Assembly: GCF_902459465.1 (NCBI RefSeq) | Contig: NC_047062.1 | Location: 23,937,919-24,001,918 of the forward strand | From: Asterias rubens | Lineage: Eukaryota; Echinodermata; Asteroidea; Forcipulatida; Asteriidae | Length of the DNA: 64,000 nt | Direction of reading: 5' to 3' | Shown here: positions 10,723 to 23,029 of the stretch, piece after piece | How positions within the stretch are numbered: position 1 is the stretch's first letter | How the letters are laid out: each line of letters opens with the position of its first letter | Notes under the pieces: generated by a model | Database searches by the model: none | What the model was told of the DNA's origin: nothing | What the model saw: only the letters and a program-made list of their open reading frames with translations | Made by a program: the position numbers and the translations under genes

Positions 10723-11504
10723 AGATAATCAACATCTTCGGATCAGTCTACACTTATAGATCTCAAGACAAGAGCTCACTGGAACAAGGAGATGAAATCA
10801 CCACCGGCGACGAGGACAACGATGACGACCTGATGCCACAGAGATGTCTTACTGATGAGGAGGCCGATTTTTTGACTGGTTTATTCATTGAAAAATGCGC
10901 CACTTCATATAAGGTGATTTATAAGTTTTGAAAAACAAGCCCCCTACTATTTGGTTTTATATTTTGAACTCTGAAAACAGAAGAGCAAAAATTCAGTGAC
11001 AAAGGGTTCGCCACCCGTAAGGAAACCCCTGGCCGAATTTTTAACTGTGTTTGATTGAAAATTGCAACACTTCAAATTGAAAGTTGACATTTGGTAAATT
11101 TTGAAAAATAACAGGAAACCCCTCCAAATATTTTGATATACAAATAGGTTCGTTTTATTTCAGAGGTTTTATATTTTACCTGTGAAAACAGAGAGCAAAA
11201 ATCAGTGACAGTCTGTAAGGAAACCCCTGGCCAATTATTTTTTAAATGTTTGGGGAAAAAGCAAACATAGTTTGTTGATGTATCGAAATCTTTACCTTGG
11301 ATGGATTCATCGCTACTGTGACAGGGTTTTGCTTCTTTTTGTTTTCTAAGCAAGTAGAACCAATTAACCTATTTTGCTGAACTTTTCACTGTTTGATTTC
11401 ATCTTTCTAACCATTTGTGAAATCGACCCCAGGATGGTTAGGGTCAAAGGTTCATTTTTTTATGTAAAAGTAGTTTTTTTTATATATTTTTTGTATATTT
11501 ACAG

Positions 11505-11529
11505 GCATCAAGGGATTGAGTACTCCTGA
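11505..11529 (+). pseudogene. POLR1H: POLR1H-like last exon, copy 3
   Basis: Acceptor TATTTACAG, then G CAT CAA GGG ATT GAG TAC TCC TGA. Gly replaces Glu relative to copy 1. The splice acceptor and stop are intact. Confidence 0.75.
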
Positions 11530-12938
11530 AGATAATCAACATCTTCGGATCAGTCTACACTTATAGATCTCAAGACAAGAGCTCACTGGAACAAGGAGAT
11601 GAAATCACCACCGGCGACGAGGACAACGATGACAACCTGATGCCACAAAGATGTCTTACAGACGAGGAGGCCGATTTTTTGACTGGTTTATTCATTGAAA
11701 AATGCGCCACTTCATATAAGGTGATTTATAAGTTTTGAAAAACAAGCCCCCTACTATTTGGTTTTATATTTTGAACTCTGAAAACAGAAGAGCAAAAATT
11801 CAGTGACAAAGGGTTCGCCACCCGTAAGGAAACCCCTGGCCGATTTTTTAACTGTGTTGATTGAAAATTGCACCACTTCAAATTGAAAGTTGACATTTGG
11901 TAAATTTCGAAAAATAACAGGAAACCCCTCCAAATATTTCGATATACAAATAGGTTCGTTTTATTTCTGAGGTTTTATATTTTACCTGTGAAAGCAGAGA
12001 GCAAAAATCAGTGACAGTCTGTAAGGAAACCCCTGGCCAATTATTTTTAAATGTTTGGGGAAAAAGCAAACATAGTTTGTTGATGTATCGAAGTCTTTAC
12101 CTTGGATGGATTCATCGCTACTGTGACAGGGTTTTGCTTCTTTCTGTTTTCTAAGCAAGTAGAACCAATAAACCTATTTTGCTGAAACTTTCACTGTTTG
12201 ATTTCATCTTAGAGATCTCAAGACAAGAGCTCACTGGAACAAGGAGATGAAATCACCACCGGCGACGACGACAACGATGACGACCTGATGCCACAGAGAT
12301 GTCTTACTGATGAGGAGGCCGATTTTTTGACTGGTTTATTCATTGAAAAATGTGCCACTTCATATAAGGTGATTTTTAAGTTTTGAAAAACAAGCCCCCA
12401 ACTATTTGGTTTTATATTTTGAACTCTGAAAACAGAAGAGCAAAAATTCAGTGACAAAGGGTTCGCCACCCGTAAGGAAACCCCTGGCCGATTTTTTAAC
12501 TGTGTTTGATTGAAAATTGCGCTACTTCAAATTGAAAGTTGACATTTAAATTTTGAAAAATAACGTAAACCCCTCCAAATATTTTGAGGTTTTATATTTT
12601 ACCTGTGAAAACAGAGGAGCAAAAATCAGTGACAAAGGGTTCGTGTCCGTATGGAAACCCTTGGCAATTTTTTTTTTTTAAATGTTTGGGAAAATAAGCA
12701 AACATAATTTGTTGATGTATCGAATTCTTTACCTCGGCTGAATTCATCGCTACTGTGACAGGGTTTTCTTCTTTCTGTTTTCTCAGCAAGTAGAACCAAT
12801 TACCCTCCTTTGCTGAAACTTTCACTGTTTAATTTCATCTTTCTAACCATTTGTGAAATCGACCCCAAGATGGTTAGGGTCAAAGGTTCATTTTTTATGT
12901 AAAAGTAATTTTTAAATTTTTTAATTTTTTATTTACAG

Positions 12939-12963
12939 GCATCAAGAGATTGAGTACTCCTGA
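12939..12963 (+). pseudogene. POLR1H: POLR1H-like last exon, copy 4
   Basis: Identical in coding content to copy 1 (HQEIEYS-stop), with acceptor TATTTACAG. Downstream the frame is again open past the TGA for about 60 codons, ending at a TGA near 13158. Confidence 0.75.
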
Positions 12964-13110
12964 AGAGAATCAACATCTTCGGATCGGTCTACACTGAGAG
13001 GAACTCGAGGCAAGAGCGCACGGGAACAAGGAGATGAAATCACCACCGACGACAACGACGACCACCACCTGATGCCAGAGAGATGTGTTACTGATGAGGA
13101 GGCCGAGCAT

Positions 13111-13630
13111 CCATCCCAGTATGGGTACTTAAATAAGATAAGGATCCTTTATCACTGACAGTGCCATCAGGATTGTCTCAAGAAACAAAATGAGGCTTGA
13201 CAACAAAATTAAGTCTGGTTCCTTTTTGTTAAACTTTGAGTGTTTCGAGCGGGTTTTGATCGGTACACGGGAACCAGACAAAATGGCCGAACTGTGGTAA
13301 AGGTGTTTTTAAACTGTCAGTGTTGCTTACATTAGTTTGCGATAACTCGTGCTTTATAGCTTGTTTCAAAAAATGAGTATCTGAAATTGAATTGTTTACC
13401 ATCATCAATTGTTGTTTTGATCGATCCTCCCCTAACCCCTGGGGTGGGTTAATCGATTGAAAGAATGAACAAGAAACTTGAGTGCACACCGTTTATGATA
13501 AAAGCCTTCTAGCTCTGGTTAGGATTATGGCATACTTAGTAACTTATGGGTCATGACAAGACTAAAACTCCCTTTCTCCTGAGAGTTGGTCATTGCACAA
13601 ATGTCATCCTCGATACTGTTACTACGACAC
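13111..13630. other. Unannotated interval
   Basis: No supportable exon or transposon end. It separates the terminal-exon array from the 93-bp satellite element. Confidence 0.5.
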
Positions 13631-16298
13631 GCCTGATGCATTACGGAGGCAACGTTGCCACTGGTCATTGCCTGGGTGCCCCTTGAAATGTTCTTGCAAT
13701 TATTCCCTAGAGGTGCCCTTTACCAAGAAAAACCACCTTGGTGCACTTGCCCTGTTTAAATGACTGAGCTGTCCTTTTCTGCTAGGGGTTTGCGTCATAG
13801 CAAACTAGGAACCTATCAACATGTTCTCTAGCAGTGGCTTTACTGTTGTACCACTACCATCACACATGACTTTCATCCCTTTCTGCAAGGGATTGGGTCA
13901 CAGCAAACTTAGTAACGTTTTGCATTATTGGCTTACTGTTGTACCACTACCATCAAACATGACTTTCATCCCTTTCTGCTAGGGATTGGGTCACAGCAAA
14001 CTTAAACAAGTTTTACATTAGTGGCTTACTGTTGTACCACTACCATCAAACATGACTTTCATCCCTTTCTGCAAGGGATTGGGTCACAGCAAACTTAGTA
14101 ACGTTTTACATCAGTGGCTTACTGTTGTACCACTACCATCACACATGACTTTCATCCCTTTCTGCTAGGGATTGGGTCACAGCAAACTTAGTAACGTTTT
14201 ATATTAGTGGCTTACTGTTGTACCACTACCATCACACATGACTTTCATCCCTTTCTGCTAGGGATTGGGTCACAGCAAACTTAGTAACGTTTTATATTAG
14301 TGGCTTACTGTTGTACCACTACCATCACACATGACTTTCATCCCTTTCTGCTAGGGATTGGGTCACAGCAAACTTAGTAACGTTTTATATTAGTGGCTTA
14401 CTGTTGTACCACTACCATCACACATGACTTTCATCCCTTTCTGCTAGGGATTGGGTCACAGCAAACTTAGTAACGTTTTATATTAGTGGCTTACTGTTGT
14501 ACCACTACCATCATACATGACTTTCATCCCTTTCTGCTAGGGATTGGGTCACAGCAAACTTAGTAACGTTTTATATTAGTGGCTTACTGTTGTACCACTA
14601 CCATCACACATGACTTTCATCCCTTTCTGCTAGGGATTGGGTCACAGCAAACTTAGTAACGTTTTGCATTATTGGCTTACTGTTGTACCACTACCATCAA
14701 ACATGACTTTCATCCCTTTCTGCTAGGGATTGGATCACAGCAAACTTAGTAACGTTTTACATTAGTGGCTTACTGTTGTACCACTACCATCACACATGAC
14801 TTTCATCCCTTTCTGCTAGGGATTGGGTCGCAGCAAACTTAGTAACGTTTTACATTAGTGGCTTACTGTTGTACCATTACCATCATACATGACTTTCATC
14901 CCTTTCTATTAGGGATTGGGTCATAGCAAACTTAAACAAGTTTTACATTAGTGGCTTACTGTTGTACCACTACCATCACACATGACTTTCATCCCTTTCT
15001 GCTAGGGATTGGGTCACAGCAAACTTAGTAACGTTTTACATTAGTGGCTTACTGTTGTACCACTACCATCACACATGACTTTCATCCCTTTCTGCAAGGG
15101 ATTGGGTCACAGCAAACTTAAAAAAGTTTTACATTAGTGGCTTACTGTTGTACCACTACCATCACACATGACTTTCATCCCTTTCTGCTAGGGATTGGGT
15201 CACAGCAAACTTAAACAAGTTTTACATTAGTGGCTTACTGTTGTACCACTACCATCACACATGACTTTCATCCCTTTCTGCTAGGGATTGGGTCACAGCA
15301 AACTTAGTAACGTTTTACATTAGTGGCTTACTGTTGTACCACTACCATCACACATGACTTTCATCCCTTTCTGCTAGGGATTGGGTCACAGCAAACTTGA
15401 AAAAGTTTTACATTAGTGGCTTACTGTTGTACCACTACCATCACACATGACTTTCATCCCTTTCTGCTAGGGATTGGGTTGCAGCAAACTTAGTAACGTT
15501 TTACATTAGTGGCTTACTGTTGTACCACTACCATCACACATGACTTTCATCCCTTTCTGCTAGGGATTGGGTCACAGCAAATTTAGTAAAGTACTAGTTT
15601 AGTGGATTACTGTTGTACCACTACCACCACACATGACTTTCATCCCTTTCTGCTAGGGATTGTGTCGCAGCAAACTTAGTAACGTTTTACATCAGTGGCT
15701 TACTGTTGTACCACTACCATCACACGTGACTTGCATCCCTTTCTGCTAGGGATTGTGTCGCAGCAAACTTAGTAACGTTTTATATTAGTGGCTTACTGTT
15801 GTACCACTACCACCACACGTGACTTTCATCCCTTTCTGCTAGGGATTGGGTCATAGCAAACTAAATGTTGAGGTTCATATGTACATACATGACCCTTTTC
15901 TCTTCCTACCTGGGGGAAATGATTGGTACTTTCTATTAATCCACCTGCCGTGTGACCACTGACCCTTCTTCTGTGGGGTAAGATTACTGTAAACCTTTGC
16001 GGCTGTATGTCAGAAATGGCCACTTGCCATATTACCTGTGCCCCCCCTTCCCACCTGGGGTATTTGTTGCAATAACACAATGATAAATCTTGAATCATGT
16101 GTTGTGAATTGTTTCTATAGACCAACAGGCCTGTATGCTTCTTTTTTGAAAAGGCAAGGGCACCAGAGCATTTTCTCCTGGTAAAATGCACCCTATGAGG
16201 AAATTGTAAATCTGTACTGGATCATTTCAAGGGCACCAAGGCAATGACCAGGGGCATCGAGGCTATCGCCTTCGTTGCCTCCGTGAAGTATCAGGCCT
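13631..16298. mobile_element. Inverted-repeat element housing a 93-bp satellite
   Basis: Left arm 13631-13765 (GCCTGATGCATTACGGAGGC, then CACTGGTCATTGCCTGGGTG) is mirrored by right arm ~16140-16298 (CAAGGCAATGACCAGGGGC, then GCCTCCGTGAAGTATCAGGC). Between them is almost only tandem repeat. This looks like a DNA transposon whose interior was replaced by satellite expansion. No transposase is visible. Confidence 0.75.
13772..15863 (+). repeat. 93-bp satellite, ~22 units
   Basis: The unit contains GGCTTACTGTTGTACCACTA, CATGACTTTCATCCCTTTCT, GCTAGGGATTGGGTCACAGC and AAACTTAGTAACGTTTTA. The period is 93 bp (for example 14221 to 14314). Variants alternate AGTAACG with AAACAAG, and GCTAGGG with GCAAGGG. 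Units are highly similar in the middle and diverge at both edges, as expected for unequal exchange. Confidence 0.95.
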
Positions 16299-17395
16299 GG
16301 ATTTATTCATGATTGTGCATATGACTGCATCTGTGATCCAACTTCACAAAAAGAAGAAGACAAATCATTACGTGAAACATTTCGCTTATCATTCTTTGTG
16401 TTGGCCACACACGCAAAATAAATTACTGTCAAAGCTATTCTTAATTTTGGCTTTAAACTTAATTTTGGGACAAGAAATACGACAATGCGAAAAGATTTGT
16501 GGTCACAACTGCAAAATATTTGTGTATTTTACATAAATTATCTTTATTGAGACATTCCCACGAAATGAGTTCACATTACTTTATATACAAAATGCGTACA
16601 TTTTTCATATAGAATGCACAACTTTACTTCCCAAAATACAAAATTCTAAATTCTTATTTTTTTTTTTTACTCTCTTGGCAAATTTTTTTCCCGCTACTAC
16701 TTTTAAAATTTTGCTCACTTTAAAAACTCTTCTGTTCTAGATTTTTCCCAGAGTTGGAATATCTTAGCAAATTTTACAGAAATTTTTGTTTTCTGTAAAA
16801 TTTGCCAGCGACTCAAATTGTGGGAGTGTCTCTGGTCCTATATTGATACTTTGATGATTGTGAAGCCAAGTACAACTTGCACTCAATACAATTAATGCAA
16901 GCGGAACACATCCTAAAGTTGTATTCTTGGGACCAATCTTCATGACATACAAGTACGCCATCATTTTAACTAAATTTATTCCTTTTCTGCACGACATGTT
17001 TGGATAAGTGTGATGCACACCTGTCCAAACTCAAAATGAAATACGAGTACGTCATCAATTTAACCAAATTTATTCATTTTAGGCATGACATGTTTGGACG
17101 AGTGTGATTTACACCTGTCCAAATTCAAAATTAAAAAGTACAATATTTTTTACGAAACAGTCACAAACTTCATTTGAAAATGTATTTTTTTCTTCTTTGC
17201 ATTGCTGCGACAGTAATAGTTAACAGTTCTAAATTTTATTGAGTTTTTTTTTGCATCAGCTGATACAAAAAAAAATCTAATCTCAGAGATAACTTTATTT
17301 CAACTCAAGGATTGTAAATGTTGTACTTGGCTGTTTTTATAATTTGAAAAATTATGTAGTAAATTAATTGGTTACCATTCATTAAATGCTGTAGA
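16299..17395. other. Unannotated AT-rich interval with a 94-bp tandem duplication
   Basis: No gene supported. A two-copy repeat (16947-17040 and 17041-17134) shares AAATTTATT and GACATGTTTGGA with period 94. Confidence 0.6.
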
Positions 17396-20270
17396 AAGCA
17401 CCACTGAACTGTAGAAGCAGCAGAGTTGTGCAAACGTGTGTGCCGGTCGGTGTGGCTAACTACTATCTGGAAAGTGTGACGACCTAATGATCCAAGAGTT
17501 AATGGTTGGGTAAGCATTTTATTAAGTGAAATCTTGTTAATGTGGCGCTGGTAGTCTGTCTTACCGGTGTCCAACCTTACATGATTGACAAACTATTTCA
17601 ACTTTCTCGATCTCCGACAAAAAAACGAAACCTAAGAAAGAAAGGATTTGGTTGCCTGTTGAAGTCTTTGGGGGCCTGTATCAAAAGTGTCAAGGACTGA
17701 GGACCATTGCACTTTTTTGCACATTTTTTACCTGATCATTTTGTTATCCTAAGTTGGTACCCGTCTCTCTATACTGTTCCTGTGTAAACGGGTCTACTTT
17801 TTGAGCAACTTCTCTACACTGGACATCCTCTTCTGATCTGAGGGAGCCTCTGAACTTGATGGATGACGGAGACTTCTACCCAGATGTTGGTGCGAGGGTC
17901 GGAGAAACGAGATTCTGAACATGGCTATTCACATTTCAATCAGGTACTCAGGCTTTTACATTGGTTTCACTTGTGTTAAGAAGTTTTGACTGTATCAAAA
18001 GGAGATATCAAAGATGACATTGGGATTGTGTAGGAAGTTAACAGGGTCCTTTATAGAAGAAACATCATCGCTTAGATAGATGCCGTTATGCATTAGGTAA
18101 TTGTAACCGGTTCAATTCTCAGCCACAGTAGATTGTATGTACACTCCTTCGTCAGTTAGAATAGTGTTTAGATTTTAGATTTAGTTAAAACCCCTGTTGA
18201 ACTGGTTGACAATATTCAGTCTATGACGTTAACTATTGGTCTATTTCAGTGACCAATTAACTAGGTTGTCCATTGTAGGTTTTGAGTGGTCAGCTTTATG
18301 ACAGATTCTACAGTAGGTATGTTAACAACAATCAGTTGAGGAAATGATTTACAAAATGATGTTGACCAATAGACATTGCTTTTTTAACAAATACTGCCAC
18401 TGTGGTGTGCATGATTTGTATACATTTTTCATAAACATAGTAATTTAGCTGCACTAGGTGTTTTTAATCCTTCAGGGTATTAATTATTGATAATTGTAAA
18501 CAGTTTTTACAACTGGTTAACCCTTTTCCAGCTGAATATGGTGACGACACTCAGGCGGTTTACAAACACTCATAAAATTTGTTCAGCCGCAATGTTTGAA
18601 TCTTGTTTCTCTAGTTATTTAGGATGTTAAAGTGACAAAGACACTTGGTCCTTAATATTTTGACAGGTTCTAAAAAGAGTTGGCAAGTTTAAGATATGTA
18701 ACCCGTAGAACTGTTGGGAACAAATGCAACCTACTAGTTTTTTGTCAGTACAACAATTGTATTTTATTTTATTTTTAAGATCTCTTTGAAACGAGACAAA
18801 TTTTGTGCGATGTCCATCAATAATTTTAATTCTTTTATGGTTAACATGAGAACGTCTCAACATGTACAACAGCGAAGTGTACAATGGATCAAACTAGGTG
18901 TTTATTAGCGTATTAGTGTAGACTTATTCAGTTAAACCTCGGAACAAACATAGTAGTTTGTCACATGGCTAGGTAGTTATACGAAGCATAAACACTAGTC
19001 CAGTATTAGTGTAGAATTATTAAACAAATGACTAAATTAGTTATTTCTCAATTTGCTTGTTAGATTGATTTTGTTATGAATATTATGCCAAAAAGACACA
19101 GCAGGAATAGGTATTCTAAATAAGACGTCACTTTGTTACTTTAGTCATGCACTGTTTGCAGAATCACAGGTGTCTTTCTAGATGGAAAATACACCAAGTT
19201 ATCAGCGATCTTATCGTCACTGATAAAACCTTAATTTTCCGACATCGACGTCAGACTCATTTTTATGCAAAAACATTGTAGTTTATGATTGGTACGAAAT
19301 CATTAGTATGCAGTGGTTGGTTTGCAGATTTACATGAAGTTAATCAGTAGGAGTAGTTGTTGATCCTAGATGTTTAATACTTTATTGGGACTTCATCAGC
19401 AATTTGTAGTTCCGTAGGATTTGAAACTTTGTTGTACTTAAGAGTTTAGAATTTGTTTAGAGATAGGTTAGTTGTTTTTTTCTCAGTCCATAAACCCAAT
19501 GTCATCTACAATATCTCCTGTAATGATACTCAATGCAATGAAGATGCAAATCTGATGTTTGTGTATAACCTCGAAGTTTGACTTCATTTGAACGTGTAAT
19601 CACACACACTGTTAAAATGTTGCAATGTTTTAACAAATCCAAAACTTATGATTGATTTGAAACAAATTTATGAAAAATTGTAGTACTTCTAATGCAAGTG
19701 AAACCAATACATTCCTGAGTATGCTGTTCTGTTTTTTTGTGCTTGTCACAAAATCAAGTTCAGCCGCCATGTTGGAATCTTGTTTCTCTGATCAGCGCAT
19801 CATCATCTGGGTTGAAGTCTTCATTATTCTGATGGTACAGGACTCAATCGGTGACGGAGTGGGAGCGTCCTTTTACACTTCAACCAAAATTCAAACTTGA
19901 AACTTGACTCCAAGAACTTAGCGACGTGTTTGCCCGAACAGGGGGAGACGTCCGATGGTACACTTGATACAGATTCATCAAACATTTTAACGGGCAACAG
20001 AATCCTTTCCGACTTGTGTTTTGGACTTTGAAAAAAAAAAATCTTAAGTTTGTTTTTGGCTTCAGACTTTTAAAAAACAATCATGTAAGGCAGGACATTG
20101 GTAAAACAGACTATCAATGAAACATTAACTTGATTTAACTTAATAAAATGCTTTCCTTCCATTAATACTTAGATCATTAAGTCGCTTCACTTTCTAGATA
20201 GTAGTTGGCCACACCGACCAGCACACACGTTTGTGCAACTCTGCTGCTTCTACACAGTTCAGTGGTGCTT
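17396..20270. mobile_element. 2.9-kb element with ~190-bp terminal inverted repeats
   Basis: Left arm 17396-17590 begins AAGCACCACTGAACTG and continues GAAGCAGCAGAGTTG. Right arm 20078-20270 ends CAGTTCAGTGGTGCTT. The arms stay alignable through AAAGCATTTTATTAAGT and CTTACATGATTG. The 2.5-kb interior has no long frame or recognised domain, so it looks like a non-autonomous element. I could not define a target duplication. Confidence 0.7.
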
Positions 20271-20580
20271 AAAAAAATCAAAAAAATCCCTTAAAAATTG
20301 CCTTTTTTATATAGACTAAGTCAGCCAAAAAAATTTCTCGTGCCGTTGTACGGTTCGAAATTAACTGCGTAAAAAGTTTGGCCCTACCCCCCCTATTATT
20401 AAAATATTGATCAACCAAGTGCACCCCCTATAGGGGTGCAGAAGAGACTGTATCCCAAAGTAATGTACACCAACAATGTAATCAACTAGAAATTTGCACA
20501 TGACACTTATACAAGACGTCAAATTCAAATTACCATTAGATTATATAGCTAGGTACATCAAAATGGAATACAGCCCCTTA

Positions 20581-21147
20581 TTAAAGGTATCGTCTTATAG
20601 CTTGTTGTGACTTTAAATAACAATAAAATGGAGTCCCATTGTGGACTTAGTCATTTTTTGACCAAATCACTAGCCATTGTTTGTACTTAGTCTTTTTTTG
20701 GACTTAGTAATTTTTTGACAAATACACTTGGTAATTATTGACTTTCTGTGTCCTATTGTGGACTTAGTAATTTTTTCGACCAAAAAACTAGCCATTGTTT
20801 GTACTTAGACATTCTTTGAACAGAAACTCATATTCAATGTTTGTACTTAGTCTTTTTTGGACGTAGTCATTTTTTTTACAAAAACACTTGGTAATTATTG
20901 ACTTTCTGTGTCCTATTGTGGACTTAGTCATTTTTTCGACCAAAAAACTAGCCAATGTTTGTACTTAGACATTCTTTGAACAGAAACTCATATTCAATGT
21001 TTGTACTTAGTCTTTTTTTGGACTTAGTAATTTTTTGACAAATACACTTAGTAATTTTCGACTCTCTGTGTCCCTTTGTGGACTTCAAAAACTTTCCAAG
21101 ATTGAGATTATAAAGTCACAGAACAAGCTATAAGATGCGACCTTTAC
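20581..21147. mobile_element. TTAA-type MITE with internal ~170-bp tandem repeats
   Basis: TTAA then AGGTATCGTCTTATAGCTTG at the left; CAAGCTATAAGATGCGACCT then TTAC at the right. Inside are repeats of TTTGTACTTAGTC and TATTGTGGACTTAGT with a ~170-bp higher-order period (20750 versus 20920). Confidence 0.75.
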
Positions 21148-22319
21148 AGAAGATACAACATTGGTAGTTATGCTATTGTGAATGGAACTTATAAATTTAT
21201 TGCGGGAATTTAGTGAACATGCATTACCTTCAATTTTGGTAAGCATGCAAGTAAACATTCATCTAAATGTCCACTTGATGTAAAAACTGTATTGAGTTAA
21301 ACAATAAATAAAGAAATGTGTTATGAAAACGCTGCAAGTTTGAGATAACGTTTTTTGTGTCAAAATGTGTGCACTCTATATGCAGTATATGAATACCAAT
21401 GTTGTACCTTCTTTATAAGTAAGAAATGCAACCTGTAAACCATAAAGGAGTCAAATTAGATTTGTTTGAAAAGAAACAAAAAACGCTTTGATTCTGTAAA
21501 TATTCTGAGTTCTTGTAAGGTGAAGAAAAAGCACAAAAAAAATATTTTGCAAGTTTGCAGAAACCAAAAAGTTAATTCATGAAACTAGTTTTTTTTGTTA
21601 GCCATGTAGACTCCTTTTGGATAAAACAGATTACATTTCTTCCTTGGTTGATCATTTATATTTCTTAGCTATGGTTGTCATTTGCCAGCTGATATTTCTT
21701 CTCGGATATTTTGGGGTTTAAGTTGAATTTTGAAACTACACATTTTCAATAATTTTAATAAAAAATAGTATGAATTGAAAGCTGTATTTGATTTTACAAA
21801 TACAATTTTTGAATTGTGGCACTTGACAAGTGCATTACAAAAAAAAAAAACATTTTGAAATAATTTCAATGAGGTTTTCAAACAGTAATAATACATCAAC
21901 TGGCATAATTTCCAACCATCAATTTAAGCAACTATCAAAATGAATAGTAAGGAAGCAATAGGAGTGCCAAAGCACCCACAAAAACAAAATTTGTTTTAAT
22001 TAAAACAATAAGGAAACATAACATACAACACAGTCATAATCAAGTTCTTGAGGTTGGGGTGGGTGGGGGTAATGTCTAACAGTGTGGATGCACTAATTGA
22101 GTGTTATTGTTTTCTTTCTTTGGAAGACATTTAAAGTTTGTTCAAATAAAGTCTTGAAAATTCAAATAAACAATCTAGTCTGGTTTGCTTATTATTTTCT
22201 GATGAATCCTAATATTTCGACAATTATTGGTTCTATGAATAGCTTATAACTCTGATGCCTTCTTGGTGTTGATTTAATTTTAATTAAAAATAACTTTTAG
22301 AAAATAATTAAGGTTTAGG
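21148..22319. other. Unannotated AT-rich interval
   Basis: No exon with paired splice sites or protein similarity was found. It may contain further - strand exons of the candidate gene at 22.9-24 kb, but nothing is convincing. Confidence 0.4.
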
Positions 22320-22640
22320 ATGATTTTGGTATTATCAAACAACAGTCTCCTCACTTGGTGTGCCTCAATAAATGCATGAATAACAAACCAATGGAAGTTT
22401 TGGCTAAAATGGTCATCAGAGTTGAAAACAAATTATGAAAGAAAACCCAATATTCCATGCATGAAATTGTGTGCTTTTAGATGCATGAGAAAAGCTTTAT
22501 GCCTGAAGCCTTCCTCAGATTCAAACTTTTGGGTGTGAAAAAAAAATTACCACTTTCCCTAAAACTACATTTTAGTTTAAAGGGTGTTTTTCCAACAACA
22601 TTTTTGTAATATGACCAGTGCTCTAACGTTTTCATGGTAA
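22320..22640 (+). mobile_element. Highly diverged MITE, family A-like
   Basis: Retains the order CAACAGTCTCCTCACTTGGTG, ATAACAAACC, GAAATTGTGTGCTTTTAGATG and a CTGAAGCCTTCCTCAG hairpin. It shares layout with the copy at 37676-38050, which carries the same AGGCCTGAAGCC/GGCTTC centre, so these two form a sub-family. Confidence 0.55.
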
Positions 22641-22936
22641 TTAGTTTTTGGAGTAACTACCATGTATCAGATAAACTGTACTGCTATTTAATAGAATGCT
22701 TTATTATCAAACTAATTTTTTTCTCTCAAAATCCTTGGGGGCTGACCTAAATGAAAGTTTGTAATAGAAATTTAACTGATTCTTTGGAGGCCCCACAAAA
22801 AAAGAAGTCCTAAATAATTTGGGTCTTAGGAGAAAAAAAAGTATGAGAGAAAGTTTGGCAAATTATTCTGGCACTACAGCTAGTAATAGAAAATGATACA
22901 TTTTGGTTGCCTTACAGAATGGTTGAGGCTTTGTAC

Positions 22937-23029
22937 CTCATTGACTGCTGTTGTGGCTGTAAAGACTGCTAAGATGCAGGGAGAGGCAGCATACACTTGA
23001 TGAAAGGGAAACATCAGATTCCACGAACT
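22937..23029 (-). CDS. Candidate exon of an unrecognised gene
   Basis: On the - strand, acceptor CTTTTTCAG precedes 93 nt with phase 0 at both ends, followed by donor GAG|GTACAA. It reads SSWNLMFPFHQVYAASPC then ILAVFTATTAVNE, with an internal Met and a hydrophobic stretch that could be a membrane segment. Exon size, phase and splice sites are typical, and no repeat family explains it. I do not recognise the protein. If the exon at 23693 is 5' UTR, translation could start at the internal ATG. Confidence 0.4.

Larger units (their letters stand above)
2631..12963 (+). pseudogene. POLR1H: POLR1H (RPA12/ZNRD1)-like locus, intron-containing, apparently decayed
   Basis: RPA12 is a small RNA polymerase I subunit with an N-terminal zinc ribbon and a C-terminal TFIIS-like zinc ribbon that supports transcript cleavage in the nucleolus. 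Four exon types are visible in order: the N-ribbon (2631-2759), a linker (3566-3673), the C-ribbon (5481-5590) and a tiny last exon (first copy 9901). Exon 3 carries [14 protein letters not shown], the family hallmark, and the last exon ends QEIEYS then stop, as expected for this family. Introns are kept, so this is not a processed copy. Lesions: a frameshift and Cys loss in the first ribbon, TAG in the linker exon, phase mismatch between exons 1 and 2, and [10 protein letters not shown] where KCGHDGLHYH would be typical. A transcribed but degenerate duplicate is the best reading. A functional gene with assembly errors is possible but less likely. Confidence 0.8.
9838..13110 (+). repeat. ~800-bp tandem array carrying the last POLR1H-like exon
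   Basis: Units start near 9838, 10605, 11411, ~12206 and 12845. A typical unit holds TTTGTGAAATCGACCCCAGG, a T-rich acceptor, the last exon, an acidic GAC-rich stretch (GGCGACGACGACGACC), two copies of the GGGTTCGCCACCCGTAAGG minisatellite, and TTTGCTTCTTTCTGTTTTCT. The fourth unit has lost its exon: ATTTCATCTT joins directly to AGAGATCTCAAG. The last unit is partial. Confidence 0.85.

Noticed and set aside
13772..15863. CRISPR-like regular array
   Set aside because: The 93-bp units are tandem with no unique spacers, and the context is metazoan with introns. It is satellite DNA.
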